Position numbers and translations under genes: made by a program
Notes under the pieces: model-generated
Seen by the model: only the letters and a program-made list of their open reading frames with translations
Database searches by the model: none
Told to the model about the DNA's origin: nothing
NCBI RefSeq assembly: GCF_008692035.1
Contig: NZ_VTFG01000002.1
Coordinates: 1,984,001 to 2,048,000, forward strand
Direction: 5' to 3'
Length of the DNA: 64,000 bases
Source of the DNA: Pseudomonas marginalis
Lineage (GTDB): Bacteria > Pseudomonadota > Gammaproteobacteria > Pseudomonadales > Pseudomonadaceae
Shown: piece by piece, positions 35,201-43,055 of the stretch
Numbering within the stretch: position 1 is the stretch's first letter
How the letters are laid out: every line of letters begins with the position of its first letter

Positions 35201-37416
35201 GGCTTGTCCATCAGCGTATCAAGCGGTTTTTTGGGGGTGCGGCTCAAGGCCAGACGCAGTTCGTGTAGGGTGGCGCGGCCGAGGGTGAACAGGCCGCCGA
35301 TGCCGATGGAACTGACTTCGCGCAGGGCCGCCAGCGGCGTATCCGGTTGGCCGGCGCCCCAGCTCGCGGCCCAGGTGTCGGCGCGGGAGAAGGTCAGGCG
35401 TACCAATTCGCTTTGCTGGCGCAGGCTGAGGGGTTCGAACTGGGCGCCGATCTGCGCCCCTTTGCTGAACACCACGCGCGCATCGAACAGGCTGTCCTGG
35501 CCGTTGCGCGAAAGCACCAGTTGCACGCGCTCGCCCTGGGTGATCGAGTGACCATCGGTGAGCATCAGGCCGAAGCCGTTCTGCGAGAAATCCTGGGTAG
35601 TGCCATCCAGCACACGGCCGTCGGCACAGATAATGCTCACCGGTAGCTTGGCGCTGACGCGCGGCTCTGAACGCACCTGGCGCGCCTCCGAGGCCACGGC
35701 TACGGCGGCGCTGGTGATGATCAGGTTGTAGAGGGTCCAGGTCAGGTTGATCGCCACCGTCACGGCCGTGGACGCATCGCCCCAGATCAACTGATGGATA
35801 CCAAAGCCCAGGCCGACCAGGTTCACGGCCAACAGCACCAGGTAAGGGCGCGCCAGCTTCCAGTCGAAGAACTGCTTGTCGATGATGCCGCCCTTGTCGG
35901 TGACATTGAAGCCACCGGCCTTGGGGTTGACCAGCGCCACCAGCACCGGCGGCAGGATGTACCAGGCCAGTACGGTCTCGTACACCTCGTTCCAGAACGA
36001 GTGCCGGAAACGGCCCTGGATGCGTGAGTTGGTCAGGCTTGAATGCACCAGGTGCGGCAGTACATACGCCACGATCATCAGCGCCGAGGCATGGAAAATC
36101 TCCGCGCCAAAGACCAAATAGGCCAGCGGCGCGGTGAGGAATACCAAACGCGGCAAACCATAAAAGAAGTGCAACATAGCGTTGGCGTAGCAGATGCGCT
36201 GGCCCCACTTGAGGCCCTTGCCCAGCAGCGGGTTGTCGGTGCGGAAGATCTGCGCCATGCCCCGCGCCCAGCGAATCCGCTGGTTGATGTGGCGCGACAG
36301 GCTTTCCGTGGCCAGGCCCGCGGCTTGCGGGATCGCCAGGTACGCCGTGTTGTAGCCCAGGCGGTTGAGCTTGAGCGCGGTGTGGGCGTCTTCGGTCACG
36401 GTCTCGACGGCCACTCCGCCGATTGCCAGCAGCGGCTCACGGCGAATCACCGCACACGAGCCGCAGAAGAAGGTGGCGTTCCACAGGTCGTTGCCGTCCT
36501 GCACCAGGCCGTAGAACAACTCGCCCTCGTTGGGCACGGCGCGGAAGGTGTCGAGGTTCTTTTCGAACGGGTCCGGCGAGAAGAAGAAGTGCGGCGTTTG
36601 CAGCATCGCCAGCTTCGGATCCTTGAGGAACCAGCCCAGGCTGACTTGCAGGAAGGAGCGCGTCGGCACGTGGTCGGCGTCGAACAGCGCGATGTATTCG
36701 CCGTCGGTGACCTTCAACGCTTCGTTGAGATTGCCGGCCTTGGCGTGGAAGTTGTTGTCGCGACGGATGTAGTTGACCCCGACCTTGCGGCAGAACTCGC
36801 GAAAGTCATCACGGCGGCCGTCATCGAGCACGTGCACGCGCAGCTTGTCCTTGGGCCAGTCCATCGCCTGGGCGGCGAAGATGGTCAGCTTTACGATGCT
36901 CAACGCTTCGTTATAGGTGGGGATGAACACATCCACCGTCGGCCATTCTTCCGGCTCGGTCTTGAGCCACACCGGAGTGCGACGCAGCGGCCAGGCGGTT
37001 TGTACGTAGCCGAAGATCAGCACGATCAGGGCGTAGAACTCGGCGGCGACCAGGCCGTAGCCGAAGAACATGTCGAGCCAGGTTTCAAAGCCCAGGGTGG
37101 AGGTGAGTCGCCAGAACATGTAGCGCAGCGAGGCCACCAGCGACAACACCACCAGCGCAAGGATTGCCAGGCGCCCCGGGATCCTGCGCAGCACCAGCAC
37201 CGCCATGAAGCACACAGCGGCAAACAGGCATTGGCTGTAGAGGTCCAGCGGCGCACTGATAACGCCAAAAAACAGCAGGGCACCGAGCACGCAACTGGCA
37301 AATACCAGCACCGTACGTAGCGCCGCAGGCCAGCGATTGAAGCGCGCGATGGCGCCATTCAGGCGCTGTTCAGCGCGCCCTTCGACGAAGGGCGTGGAGG
37401 ACGTATTGTCGGTCAT
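35197..37416 (-). CDS. wssB: WssB, BcsA cellulose synthase catalytic subunit
   Basis: 739 residues from the ATG at 37416, which overlaps the wssA stop (ATGA). It is a processive GT2 enzyme that polymerises UDP-glucose. Motifs in order: VLDDG near 197-200, FDADH near 245-249, TEDAH near 341-345 and QRIRW at 379-383. Helices flank this domain. A C-terminal PilZ domain has RSEPR at 582-586 and DFSQNG further on, the RxxxR and D-x-S-x-x-G motifs that bind c-di-GMP, so activity should be controlled by c-di-GMP as in other BcsA proteins. Confidence 0.98.
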   Translation of the reverse strand: MTDNTSSTPFVEGRAEQRLNGAIARFNRWPAALRTVLVFASCVLGALLFFGVISAPLDLYSQCLFAAVCFMAVLVLRRIPGRLAILALVVLSLVASLRYMFWRLTSTLGFETWLDMFFGYGLVAAEFYALIVLIFGYVQTAWPLRRTPVWLKTEPEEWPTVDVFIPTYNEALSIVKLTIFAAQAMDWPKDKLRVHVLDDGRRDDFREFCRKVGVNYIRRDNNFHAKAGNLNEALKVTDGEYIALFDADHVPTRSFLQVSLGWFLKDPKLAMLQTPHFFFSPDPFEKNLDTFRAVPNEGELFYGLVQDGNDLWNATFFCGSCAVIRREPLLAIGGVAVETVTEDAHTALKLNRLGYNTAYLAIPQAAGLATESLSRHINQRIRWARGMAQIFRTDNPLLGKGLKWGQRICYANAMLHFFYGLPRLVFLTAPLAYLVFGAEIFHASALMIVAYVLPHLVHSSLTNSRIQGRFRHSFWNEVYETVLAWYILPPVLVALVNPKAGGFNVTDKGGIIDKQFFDWKLARPYLVLLAVNLVGLGFGIHQLIWGDASTAVTVAINLTWTLYNLIITSAAVAVASEARQVRSEPRVSAKLPVSIICADGRVLDGTTQDFSQNGFGLMLTDGHSITQGERVQLVLSRNGQDSLFDARVVFSKGAQIGAQFEPLSLRQQSELVRLTFSRADTWAASWGAGQPDTPLAALREVSSIGIGGLFTLGRATLHELRLALSRTPKKPLDTLMDKP

Positions 37417-38462
37417 GGAAGGTCCGAGTCGATGCGTTCGAGCAAGGCGCGGCACAGGGCGTGGACGTCCTGGCAGCCGATACTGTTGACGGTAGGGTCG
37501 AGGGGATCACGCCCGTAGGCCTGGGCTTCGCTGAACGCCAGGTCGCGGTGTACCGTGCCCAGCAGGGCACTGCCGAGGCGCGTCTTGAACACCTCGGCCA
37601 TGTCCAGGCTGAAGCGGTGGGCGGCGTCCAACTGGTTGATCACATAAAAGCGTTGTGGCGGTTTTGCGCGTTGCAGGTATGGCGCCAGCACGCTGTCCAT
37701 CTGCTCCAGGGTGCTGAACGACGCCACATCCGACTGCACCACCACCAGCACCGCGTCGGCGACCGACATGGCTTGACGGAGGTACACGGTGTTGCCGGCC
37801 GGTACGTCGATGATGACCGTGTCCTGGCCGTTCAGCTTAAGGCTGGCCAAACGCTTGCCAAGCCACTCCGGATCCTGGCCCAGCCAGCGATTCAAGCTCT
37901 GCTGCTGCTCGTGGTCAGTGCCACCGAACGCCACCAGGCGGCAACCGCCAAAGCCGTGCTCAGGCAGGGCTTCCCAGCTTTCGTTAAGCAAGCTGGTGGC
38001 GCCGACGCCGGGGAAGTCGAGGCCCAGGCACAAGTGGTGACGCAGGGCGTTTTGCGGGTCCAGGTCGAGGGCAAGCGCCGGGTGCCCCTGGCGCTGCAAG
38101 CCACTGGCAATTGCAGCAGACAAGGTGCTACGGCCGACGCCCCCTTTAACCGAAACCACCACCACCACTTTCGGCGTGGACTGCTCCGAATACACCTCGC
38201 CTTGCGTGCCCGGTACCACTTCGGACCGTGGCAGGTGGTCGGCGGCGCCATGGTTCAGCTCTTCGAGCAAACGCAACAACGGGGCCGATGGGGCTTCGTC
38301 CAAGAGAGCTGCCACTGCAGGCGGGGGAGCAACAACCTCCGGGCTTTCCAGGACCTCTACTTCGTCCTCGATAAACTCATGGATAAAGTCGATTTCGCGG
38401 TAGCCATTCGGGTTGGCACCCAGCTTGTTGAATAGTTTTGAAATGTCATCTGCTCGACTCAC
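37413..38462 (-). CDS. wssA: WssA, MinD/ParA-like cellulose-biosynthesis protein (BcsQ family)
   Basis: 349 residues, with a GTG start at 38462 behind a strong GGAGGGG site. It has a variable N-terminal region (residues 1-95) with acidic stretches, and then a deviant Walker A block KGGVGRST at 106-113, where the signature Lys is present but the P-loop Lys is Arg. ALDLDPQNALRHHLCL and IIDVPAGNTVYLRQAMSVADAVLVVVQSD follow. BcsQ-like proteins are tied to polar localisation of cellulose synthesis. It is the first gene of the wss operon; the stop overlaps wssB. Confidence 0.94.
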   Translation of the reverse strand: MSRADDISKLFNKLGANPNGYREIDFIHEFIEDEVEVLESPEVVAPPPAVAALLDEAPSAPLLRLLEELNHGAADHLPRSEVVPGTQGEVYSEQSTPKVVVVVSVKGGVGRSTLSAAIASGLQRQGHPALALDLDPQNALRHHLCLGLDFPGVGATSLLNESWEALPEHGFGGCRLVAFGGTDHEQQQSLNRWLGQDPEWLGKRLASLKLNGQDTVIIDVPAGNTVYLRQAMSVADAVLVVVQSDVASFSTLEQMDSVLAPYLQRAKPPQRFYVINQLDAAHRFSLDMAEVFKTRLGSALLGTVHRDLAFSEAQAYGRDPLDPTVNSIGCQDVHALCRALLERIDSDLP

Positions 38463-38505
38463 TCACTGCCCCTCCCCACCTGGTTTGCGCTTTAAAGGCG
38501 ATAAA

Positions 38506-38528
38506 AAGGTCAGCGAAGAGCTGACCTT
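38506..38528 (-). promoter_or_regulatory. Hairpin in the wssA leader
   Basis: AAGGTCAGC (38506-38514) and GCTGACCTT (38520-38528) are perfect 9-base arms with a 5-base loop, 44-66 bases before the GTG start. On the minus strand it is followed by a short T-run, TTTTTAT, so it could be a leader attenuator. Part of it (AAAGGTCAGC) recurs upstream of wssJ, but there the second arm is missing. Confidence 0.55.
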
Positions 38529-38580
38529 GTATTTTTATAGTTATGTGTTGGCCGAGGCATTCTGTGATATCACATTGATG

Positions 38581-38597
38581 GTGTCAGTATTTTGATG
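38581..38597 (-). promoter_or_regulatory. Conserved upstream element of wssA, possible FleQ-type site
   Basis: On the plus strand this reads GTGTCAGTATTTTGATG and differs from the wssJ copy by one base. It lies 119 bases from the wssA start, the same distance as the wssJ copy (118). Conservation of both sequence and position, together with the partial match to the FleQ consensus, suggests a regulator-binding site. Confidence 0.5.
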
Positions 38598-39035
38598 CTT
38601 TTAGCTCGATCTTATCCGACGAACGGCCTGGCGCCATTTTTATGACTATTTCGCCGAAAAAAATGCATTCCTTGTAAGAACATGAACTTGCACTGATTTA
38701 TCGTGATTTTTGTTGGCCTGCTGGTCAAAAACGGCACAAATCTGACATACCCACAAACAAATAATCCATTGCCTCAAATCTGTCTCGAAAATTTGCCTAC
38801 ACGATTTTGCGATTAAACCTACTATTCATATCGCGCGACAGAATACGCAAACCGCAGCTGGATTCAAGGCAAAACCCACCCGGCGGTCGCCCGCGACGTC
38901 TATGCACAACTAAGCAAAACCCACGCCGCTGGACACTTCCTCGACCCTCAATGACCCCACCCATTGAACCAAGAGGATACCCAGCACGAGCGCAAACGCG
39001 TTGACCATCGTCAGCCTGCGGGCATTGGCTCAGGC

Positions 39036-39446
39036 TTATTGATGAACCCGCCGCTCGGTGAATTCATAATCACCCTGGCAATCACTGGTAGGGGCCGCTG
39101 CCATGCTCACGTAATGCACGGTGTCCGGATCCACCAGCTTATAGGCGTACACATCCGGCGAACGCACCCCATCGGTGCGCAACTCGTTCTTACCGTCGGC
39201 CGCCGACCACGAACCCTGCTCGGTCTGAATCACCTGCGTCTGCTGCGCATCGCGAAAGAAGGTAATGGTGAAACGGCCATCGGCCTTGAGGTGGTTGGTC
39301 CACGACAGGAACTGACAGTTGCCGGTTTCCGAACGCAGGCCTTTCCAGGTACCGACCAGCGCGGGGTCGTTGCCGGGCTTGGTAGTGGAGCACGCGCTGA
39401 GAGCGGCGGCGAGGAGGATGAGGCACAGGGAGAGAATCCGTTTCAC
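39036..39446 (-). CDS. Small lipoprotein, hypothetical
   Basis: 136 residues. The start MKRILSLCLILLAAALSACS is a lipoprotein signal with lipobox LSAC, so the mature protein should be lipid-anchored from Cys19. The body (PALVGTWKGLRSETGNCQFLSW... and GSWSAADGKNELR) has a lipocalin-like look with short beta strands, and it has a cysteine pair. I do not recognise a named family. It lies upstream of the wss operon on the same strand but is separated by 573 bases, so it is probably not part of it. Confidence 0.78.
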   Translation of the reverse strand: MKRILSLCLILLAAALSACSTTKPGNDPALVGTWKGLRSETGNCQFLSWTNHLKADGRFTITFFRDAQQTQVIQTEQGSWSAADGKNELRTDGVRSPDVYAYKLVDPDTVHYVSMAAAPTSDCQGDYEFTERRVHQ

Positions 39447-39592
39447 GTGGGGCTTCCTTAGGCAGGGATGAACTCAAGATCGCACCGGCCAGGCCGCCCG
39501 GCGGCGAGAGAAGAATCCTACCCGTGCTTGCCGGAAAAAGGGGCGTTCGTGAAAAAAGCTCGGGTTCTGCAAAAATAGTCAGAATTCAGGGG

Positions 39593-39620
39593 TTTACAGA
39601 ACGTTGCCAATCGCTATAAT
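39593..39620 (+). promoter_or_regulatory. Sigma70 promoter of tRNA-Thr
   Basis: TTTACA at 39593-39598 and a perfect TATAAT at 39615-39620 are spaced by 16 bases. The -10 ends 14 bases before the tRNA. Confidence 0.78.
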
Positions 39621-39634
39621 CGTCGCCCTAACAC

Positions 39635-39710
<76 letters not shown>

Positions 39711-39753
39711 TACAAGGTTCCAGAGAAGGCTTTCAAAATCTCTGGAATCCCCG

Positions 39754-39780
39754 AAAAACCCGCCTTTTGGCGGGTTTTTT
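39754..39780 (+). terminator. Intrinsic terminator after tRNA-Thr, on the island side
   Basis: AAACCCGCC and GGCGGGTTT arms around TTTT, followed by more T residues. A second hairpin (CCAGAGA ... TCTCTGG, 39720-39745) precedes it. The element replaces the native terminator for the tRNA, which now lies beyond attR. Confidence 0.85.
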
Positions 39781-39882
39781 CGTTTTGGCGTTCCATCGGT
39801 TTCCGTCAGAAACTGGTGGATTCCAACCGTTTTAAGGGTAGAGTTTGGGATACAGGTCACTTCGATAAAAGGGAGTACCCTT

Positions 39883-41205
39883 ATGTCGCGCACCACAGCT
39901 CCGCTCTCCGACGCAGCTTGCCGCTTGGCAAAACCTACAGACCGCGCCTACAAGCTTTTCGACGGCGATGGCCTCTATCTCCTAGTCCAACCCAATGGCC
40001 GCAAAGGCTGGCGGCTCCGTTACGTCAAACCTGACGGACGGGAAGGACTGACCTCGTTCGGCAACTACCCCGTCATTGGCCTCGCCGATGCGCGCCGCAA
40101 GCGCTTGGAGGTCAAGCGAATGCTGGCGGATGGCATTGATCCCATAGAGACCAAACACCAAGCCAAGGCGGAAGCCGTTATCAAAGGCAGAACCTTTGAA
40201 AGCGTTGCGCTGGACTGGCACACAGCAATGTCAGCCAAGTGGGCACCAGGCCACTCCAAGACTGTGATGAGCCGCCTCAAAACCCACGTGCTCCCGCTGA
40301 TCGGCGCCCGCGCCATTGTCGACCTCGACACCCATGACCTCATGCAGCCCTTAGAGGCGATCAAGAAGCGCGGAACGATAGACGTTGCTTTAAGGGTACA
40401 AAACTACCTGCAGAGCATCATGCGTGAGGCAAAACGCCTCCGGCTTATCACTGCAAACCCTGCTTACGACCTCGAAGGCTCGATCAAAGCCCCGCGGGTA
40501 GTACATCGCCCCGCTCTACCCTTATCGCGACTGCCAGAGCTACAGGAGCGGATCGACACCTATAAAGGCCGAGCACTTACCCGTCTGATGGTGATGCTGT
40601 CGCTTCATGTGTTTGTACGCTCCAGCGAGCTGCGCTTCGCCCGCTGGAGCGAGTTCGACCTCAAGCGCGGCACCTGGGAGATACCCGACACGCGACCAGC
40701 GTTGGAAGGTGTACCCTTTTCTACAAGGGGTACGAAGATGGCAGGCGATATCCATCTTGTACCCTTATCGCCGCAAGCGGTCGCCCTGCTTGAGCAGATC
40801 CACACAATCACAGGAAAATTTGACTTGGTGTTCGCAGGTGATGCCAAACCCTGGAAGCCCATGTCCGAAAATACCGTGAACAACGCGCTACGGACGATGG
40901 GATACGACACCAAAACCGATATCTGCGGGCATGGGTTTCGTTCGATGGCCTGCAGCGCACTGATCGAGTCAGGATTGTGGTCGGAGACAGCCATTGAACG
41001 GCAGATGAGCCACAAGGAGCGCAACAACGTCCGCGCCGCTTACATCCACAAGGCCGAGTTCATCGAGGAGCGCAGGCTGATCATGAACTGGTGGAGCCGG
41101 TACCTGGAGGCCAACCGGCAGGAACATGTCACTCCACACGAATTCGCGAACCAGACCGGAGCGAACGTCACTCGCCTAAAAGCAAAACGTGGCGCAACTG
41201 AGTAA
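39883..41205 (+). CDS. int: P4-type tyrosine integrase
   Basis: 440 residues. It has the N-terminal DUF4102-like arm-binding domain (LSDAACRLAKPTDRAYKLFDGDGLYLLVQPNGRKGWRLRY), a SAM-like core-binding domain and a C-terminal catalytic domain. Catalytic residues are visible: Arg in HVFVRSSELRFARW, the H-x-x-R pair in CGHGFRSMACS, and the H/Tyr region in SHKERNNVRAAYIHKAEFIEERR. P4/CP4-57-like integrases recombine at tRNA 3' ends. It lies 172 bases from tRNA-Thr and reads away from it. No excisionase (AlpA-like) gene is evident in the island. Confidence 0.96.
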   Translation: MSRTTAPLSDAACRLAKPTDRAYKLFDGDGLYLLVQPNGRKGWRLRYVKPDGREGLTSFGNYPVIGLADARRKRLEVKRMLADGIDPIETKHQAKAEAVIKGRTFESVALDWHTAMSAKWAPGHSKTVMSRLKTHVLPLIGARAIVDLDTHDLMQPLEAIKKRGTIDVALRVQNYLQSIMREAKRLRLITANPAYDLEGSIKAPRVVHRPALPLSRLPELQERIDTYKGRALTRLMVMLSLHVFVRSSELRFARWSEFDLKRGTWEIPDTRPALEGVPFSTRGTKMAGDIHLVPLSPQAVALLEQIHTITGKFDLVFAGDAKPWKPMSENTVNNALRTMGYDTKTDICGHGFRSMACSALIESGLWSETAIERQMSHKERNNVRAAYIHKAEFIEERRLIMNWWSRYLEANRQEHVTPHEFANQTGANVTRLKAKRGATE

Positions 41206-41323
41206 GCGCTCGGTCTTCATATCTCAGCGATCCGCTTGTCCACGCGGGTCCATCCAAACAGGGCTGCAAAGCCGCCCTTCTTGGATGGACCTCACTTAAA
41301 AAATCTAAAGCCCACACAACTGT

Positions 41324-41414
41324 CTGTGGAAAACCACTGATTTCCACCGGTGGATAATTTCATCCACAGCCGCAGAACTCCTGAAAATTGGAGTCTTGAC
41401 CCGAATTATCCACA
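41324..41414. repeat. Cluster of DnaA-box-like sequences
   Basis: Within 90 bases: TGTGGAAAA at about 41325, GTGGATAA at 41350-41357, CATCCACAG at about 41360-41368 and a perfect TTATCCACA at 41406-41414. DnaA boxes at this density occur near replication origins; here there is no initiator gene. It may be a relic, a titration site or chance. Confidence 0.4.
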
Positions 41415-41508
41415 GGCGTAGAAAAGATCGGGCAAAGCGCTGTCGTCGACAGCAACCCAGGTAGCCAGAACCTTTAAGGCTACGCCACACGGTGGTGGTT
41501 CTCCCAAA

Positions 41509-41826
41509 GTGCGATTAGCGTCCGGCGGCTCGCACGGTCACAGCAATGTGATGGAGGCCTACTTTTACCAGTGTGCCCACTGCGGCAACTCATCCCCTTT
41601 CATAGCTGCCCTGCAGCAACCTATCCGCTTGGCCATTCCCGTGCGCCAACCTGCGCCCGTCTCTTTCTTCCGGAAAGAGACGGGCGCTCCTACCGCTGCT
41701 GCAGCCCAACTCGTACAAGGCTTTGCGGCATTCCCCCTCGTGACAATCGGCGTGACAAACACCGAAGTCACCAGCAACAGCGATGCAGATGATGGTGCCG
41801 CAGCCCACGGAATGGACTGCACCTGA
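41509..41826 (+). CDS. Small ORF after the integrase, possibly Ash/Icd-like
   Basis: 105 residues, with an internal ATG at 41551 as an alternative start. It has a two-cysteine patch (YQCAHCGNSSPF), an IPVRQPAPVSFF segment and AQLVQGFAAFPLV. Small proteins of unknown role (Ash/Icd-like) often lie behind P4-type integrases, and the look is similar, but I am not certain. No clear ribosome site is visible. Base composition is chromosome-like rather than cargo-like. It could also be non-coding. Confidence 0.35.
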   Translation: MRLASGGSHGHSNVMEAYFYQCAHCGNSSPFIAALQQPIRLAIPVRQPAPVSFFRKETGAPTAAAAQLVQGFAAFPLVTIGVTNTEVTSNSDADDGAAAHGMDCT

Positions 41827-42144
41827 CTGACAGTCAGGCACGCCCCGGTCATCGCTTCACTGCCTTCACCTGACTCAAGATCTCGCGGCGCCGGTCTCGT
41901 CAGCCAGTGCAGCCTCCACCCGCCCACCGGTATCGGTGCTCAGGAGGCCAGATCATGAGATGCCCTTGCTCCCGGTCGTAAGGAGCCGCCAGTCCCGCGT
42001 CAGTGGACACCCTCACAGGTCGCAGGGGCCTTGATCCCTGATAACACTCAGCATTTTTGGCGGGAAGACGTGGGGACAGTTTTGAGATCTCGTAACAGAC
42101 AGCGAAATATGATGGTTTCAGTTGGAGGGCCGGGTGGTCTTGAC

Positions 42145-42205
42145 TGAGCAGTGTTTAGGGAGGACTAGTTAGGAAAAATTGATACACTGCTCCACTTGAG
42201 CAGTG
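42145..42205. promoter_or_regulatory. Repeated GAGCAGTG words and palindrome before the cargo operon
   Basis: CACTGCTC (42185-42192) and GAGCAGTG (42198-42205) form an inverted repeat with a 5-base spacer, and a third copy TGAGCAGTG is at 42145-42153. They lie 44-104 bases upstream of the first cargo gene, where an operator would be expected. No known regulator was recognised. Confidence 0.5.
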
Positions 42206-42248
42206 AACCTGCATTAAACCAAAAAACAATCTCAATTGATAAAAATTT

Positions 42249-43055
42249 ATGCCAACTAAAATAATCCACATATCGGACACACATTTCGGCGATCCGTCTC
42301 CAACATTTGACAGAGGATCTATAAAAAGAGCATTGATTAAGCAAATCAATGAAATAGATGAGGAGAAAATACTAGTCATTAGCGGAGACATAACCTACAA
42401 AGCCTCTCAGCAAGGCTATAGAGATGCAGAAAGGTTTTTTAGCGAAGTAATAGACAGCTGCAAAATCTCAAGATCCAATATAGTCGCCTGCCCAGGCAAC
42501 CACGACATTGCAAGTGACGGAGAACCATTTAAAGAATTTGATCGCTTTATTTACACCTTAAGGCGAGACAACGCCATAGAATTTGCAAACAATAGCTCAG
42601 TTCTACTCACTATCCAAGATACATGTTTTTTGCTTGTGAATTCTGCGTCTCATTTAGATCATCGTTATGGAAACATTCCAGACTCTACATTTTCTTTACT
42701 AGACAAAGAGATATCTACACTTAAGCACTGCAGCCGAAGAGTCGCGATTACACATCATCACTTAATCGGGCAAGAGCTTAATGACACCTCAACCACTCGT
42801 AATGCTTACCGATTCCTTTATAACCTTGACCAAGCAAGCTTCAACTATGTTCTACATGGGCATCAGCACTCGAAATTAGACTTAGTTGTTGGACAGAATA
42901 AAATAAGAATTTTATCCGCTAGATCTATGAGCTATCATGGGAGAGGCTACAGTAACGGGATCACGATAATTGACCTCGAATCAGGCACAGCCACTCCAGT
43001 GATTTGGACCCCTGACGAGGTTCCTGGATTATTAACAACAGGTGTAATCAAGTGA
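42249..43055 (+). CDS. Metallophosphoesterase, first cargo gene
   Basis: 268 residues, calcineurin-like fold. All metal-binding motifs are present: DTH at 10-12, GD at 46-47, GNHD at 83-86, HH at 169-170 and GHQH at 204-207. It resembles the CpdA/Icc-like and Mre11-like single-domain group; substrates in this superfamily range from cyclic nucleotides and nucleotides to DNA ends. No signal peptide, so cytoplasmic. There is no good Shine-Dalgarno sequence before the ATG. The stop overlaps the GTG start of the next gene by four bases. Composition is AT-rich with codon use unlike the chromosome. The specific substrate cannot be told; in this operon a nucleotide is most likely. Confidence 0.88.
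   Translation: MPTKIIHISDTHFGDPSPTFDRGSIKRALIKQINEIDEEKILVISGDITYKASQQGYRDAERFFSEVIDSCKISRSNIVACPGNHDIASDGEPFKEFDRFIYTLRRDNAIEFANNSSVLLTIQDTCFLLVNSASHLDHRYGNIPDSTFSLLDKEISTLKHCSRRVAITHHHLIGQELNDTSTTRNAYRFLYNLDQASFNYVLHGHQHSKLDLVVGQNKIRILSARSMSYHGRGYSNGITIIDLESGTATPVIWTPDEVPGLLTTGVIK

Larger units (their letters stand above)
38463..39035. other. wss promoter region, AT-rich, no gene
   Basis: The 573 bases upstream of wssA contain no credible gene. They are notably AT-rich from about 38500 to 38830 relative to both flanks, as expected for a regulated promoter. The region holds the hairpin at 38506-38528 and the conserved element at 38581-38597. The part nearest 39035 lies downstream of the lipoprotein gene. 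Confidence 0.6.
41206..42248. other. Mostly non-coding stretch between integrase and cargo
   Basis: About 1 kb with only one plausible small gene (41509-41826, listed separately). It holds a cluster of DnaA-box-like words at 41324-41414 and short inverted repeats at 42145-42205. A shift from GC-rich to AT-rich composition begins near 42100, where the cargo operon starts. No excisionase or replication gene was found. Confidence 0.55.

Noticed and set aside
32867..35551. Plus-strand open frame of 894 codons
   Set aside because: Antisense to BcsB and the end of BcsA; no domain and composition typical of a shadow frame.
38807..39461. Plus-strand open frames near the lipoprotein gene
   Set aside because: They are antisense to the lipoprotein or lie in AT-rich promoter sequence and lack ribosome sites and recognisable domains.
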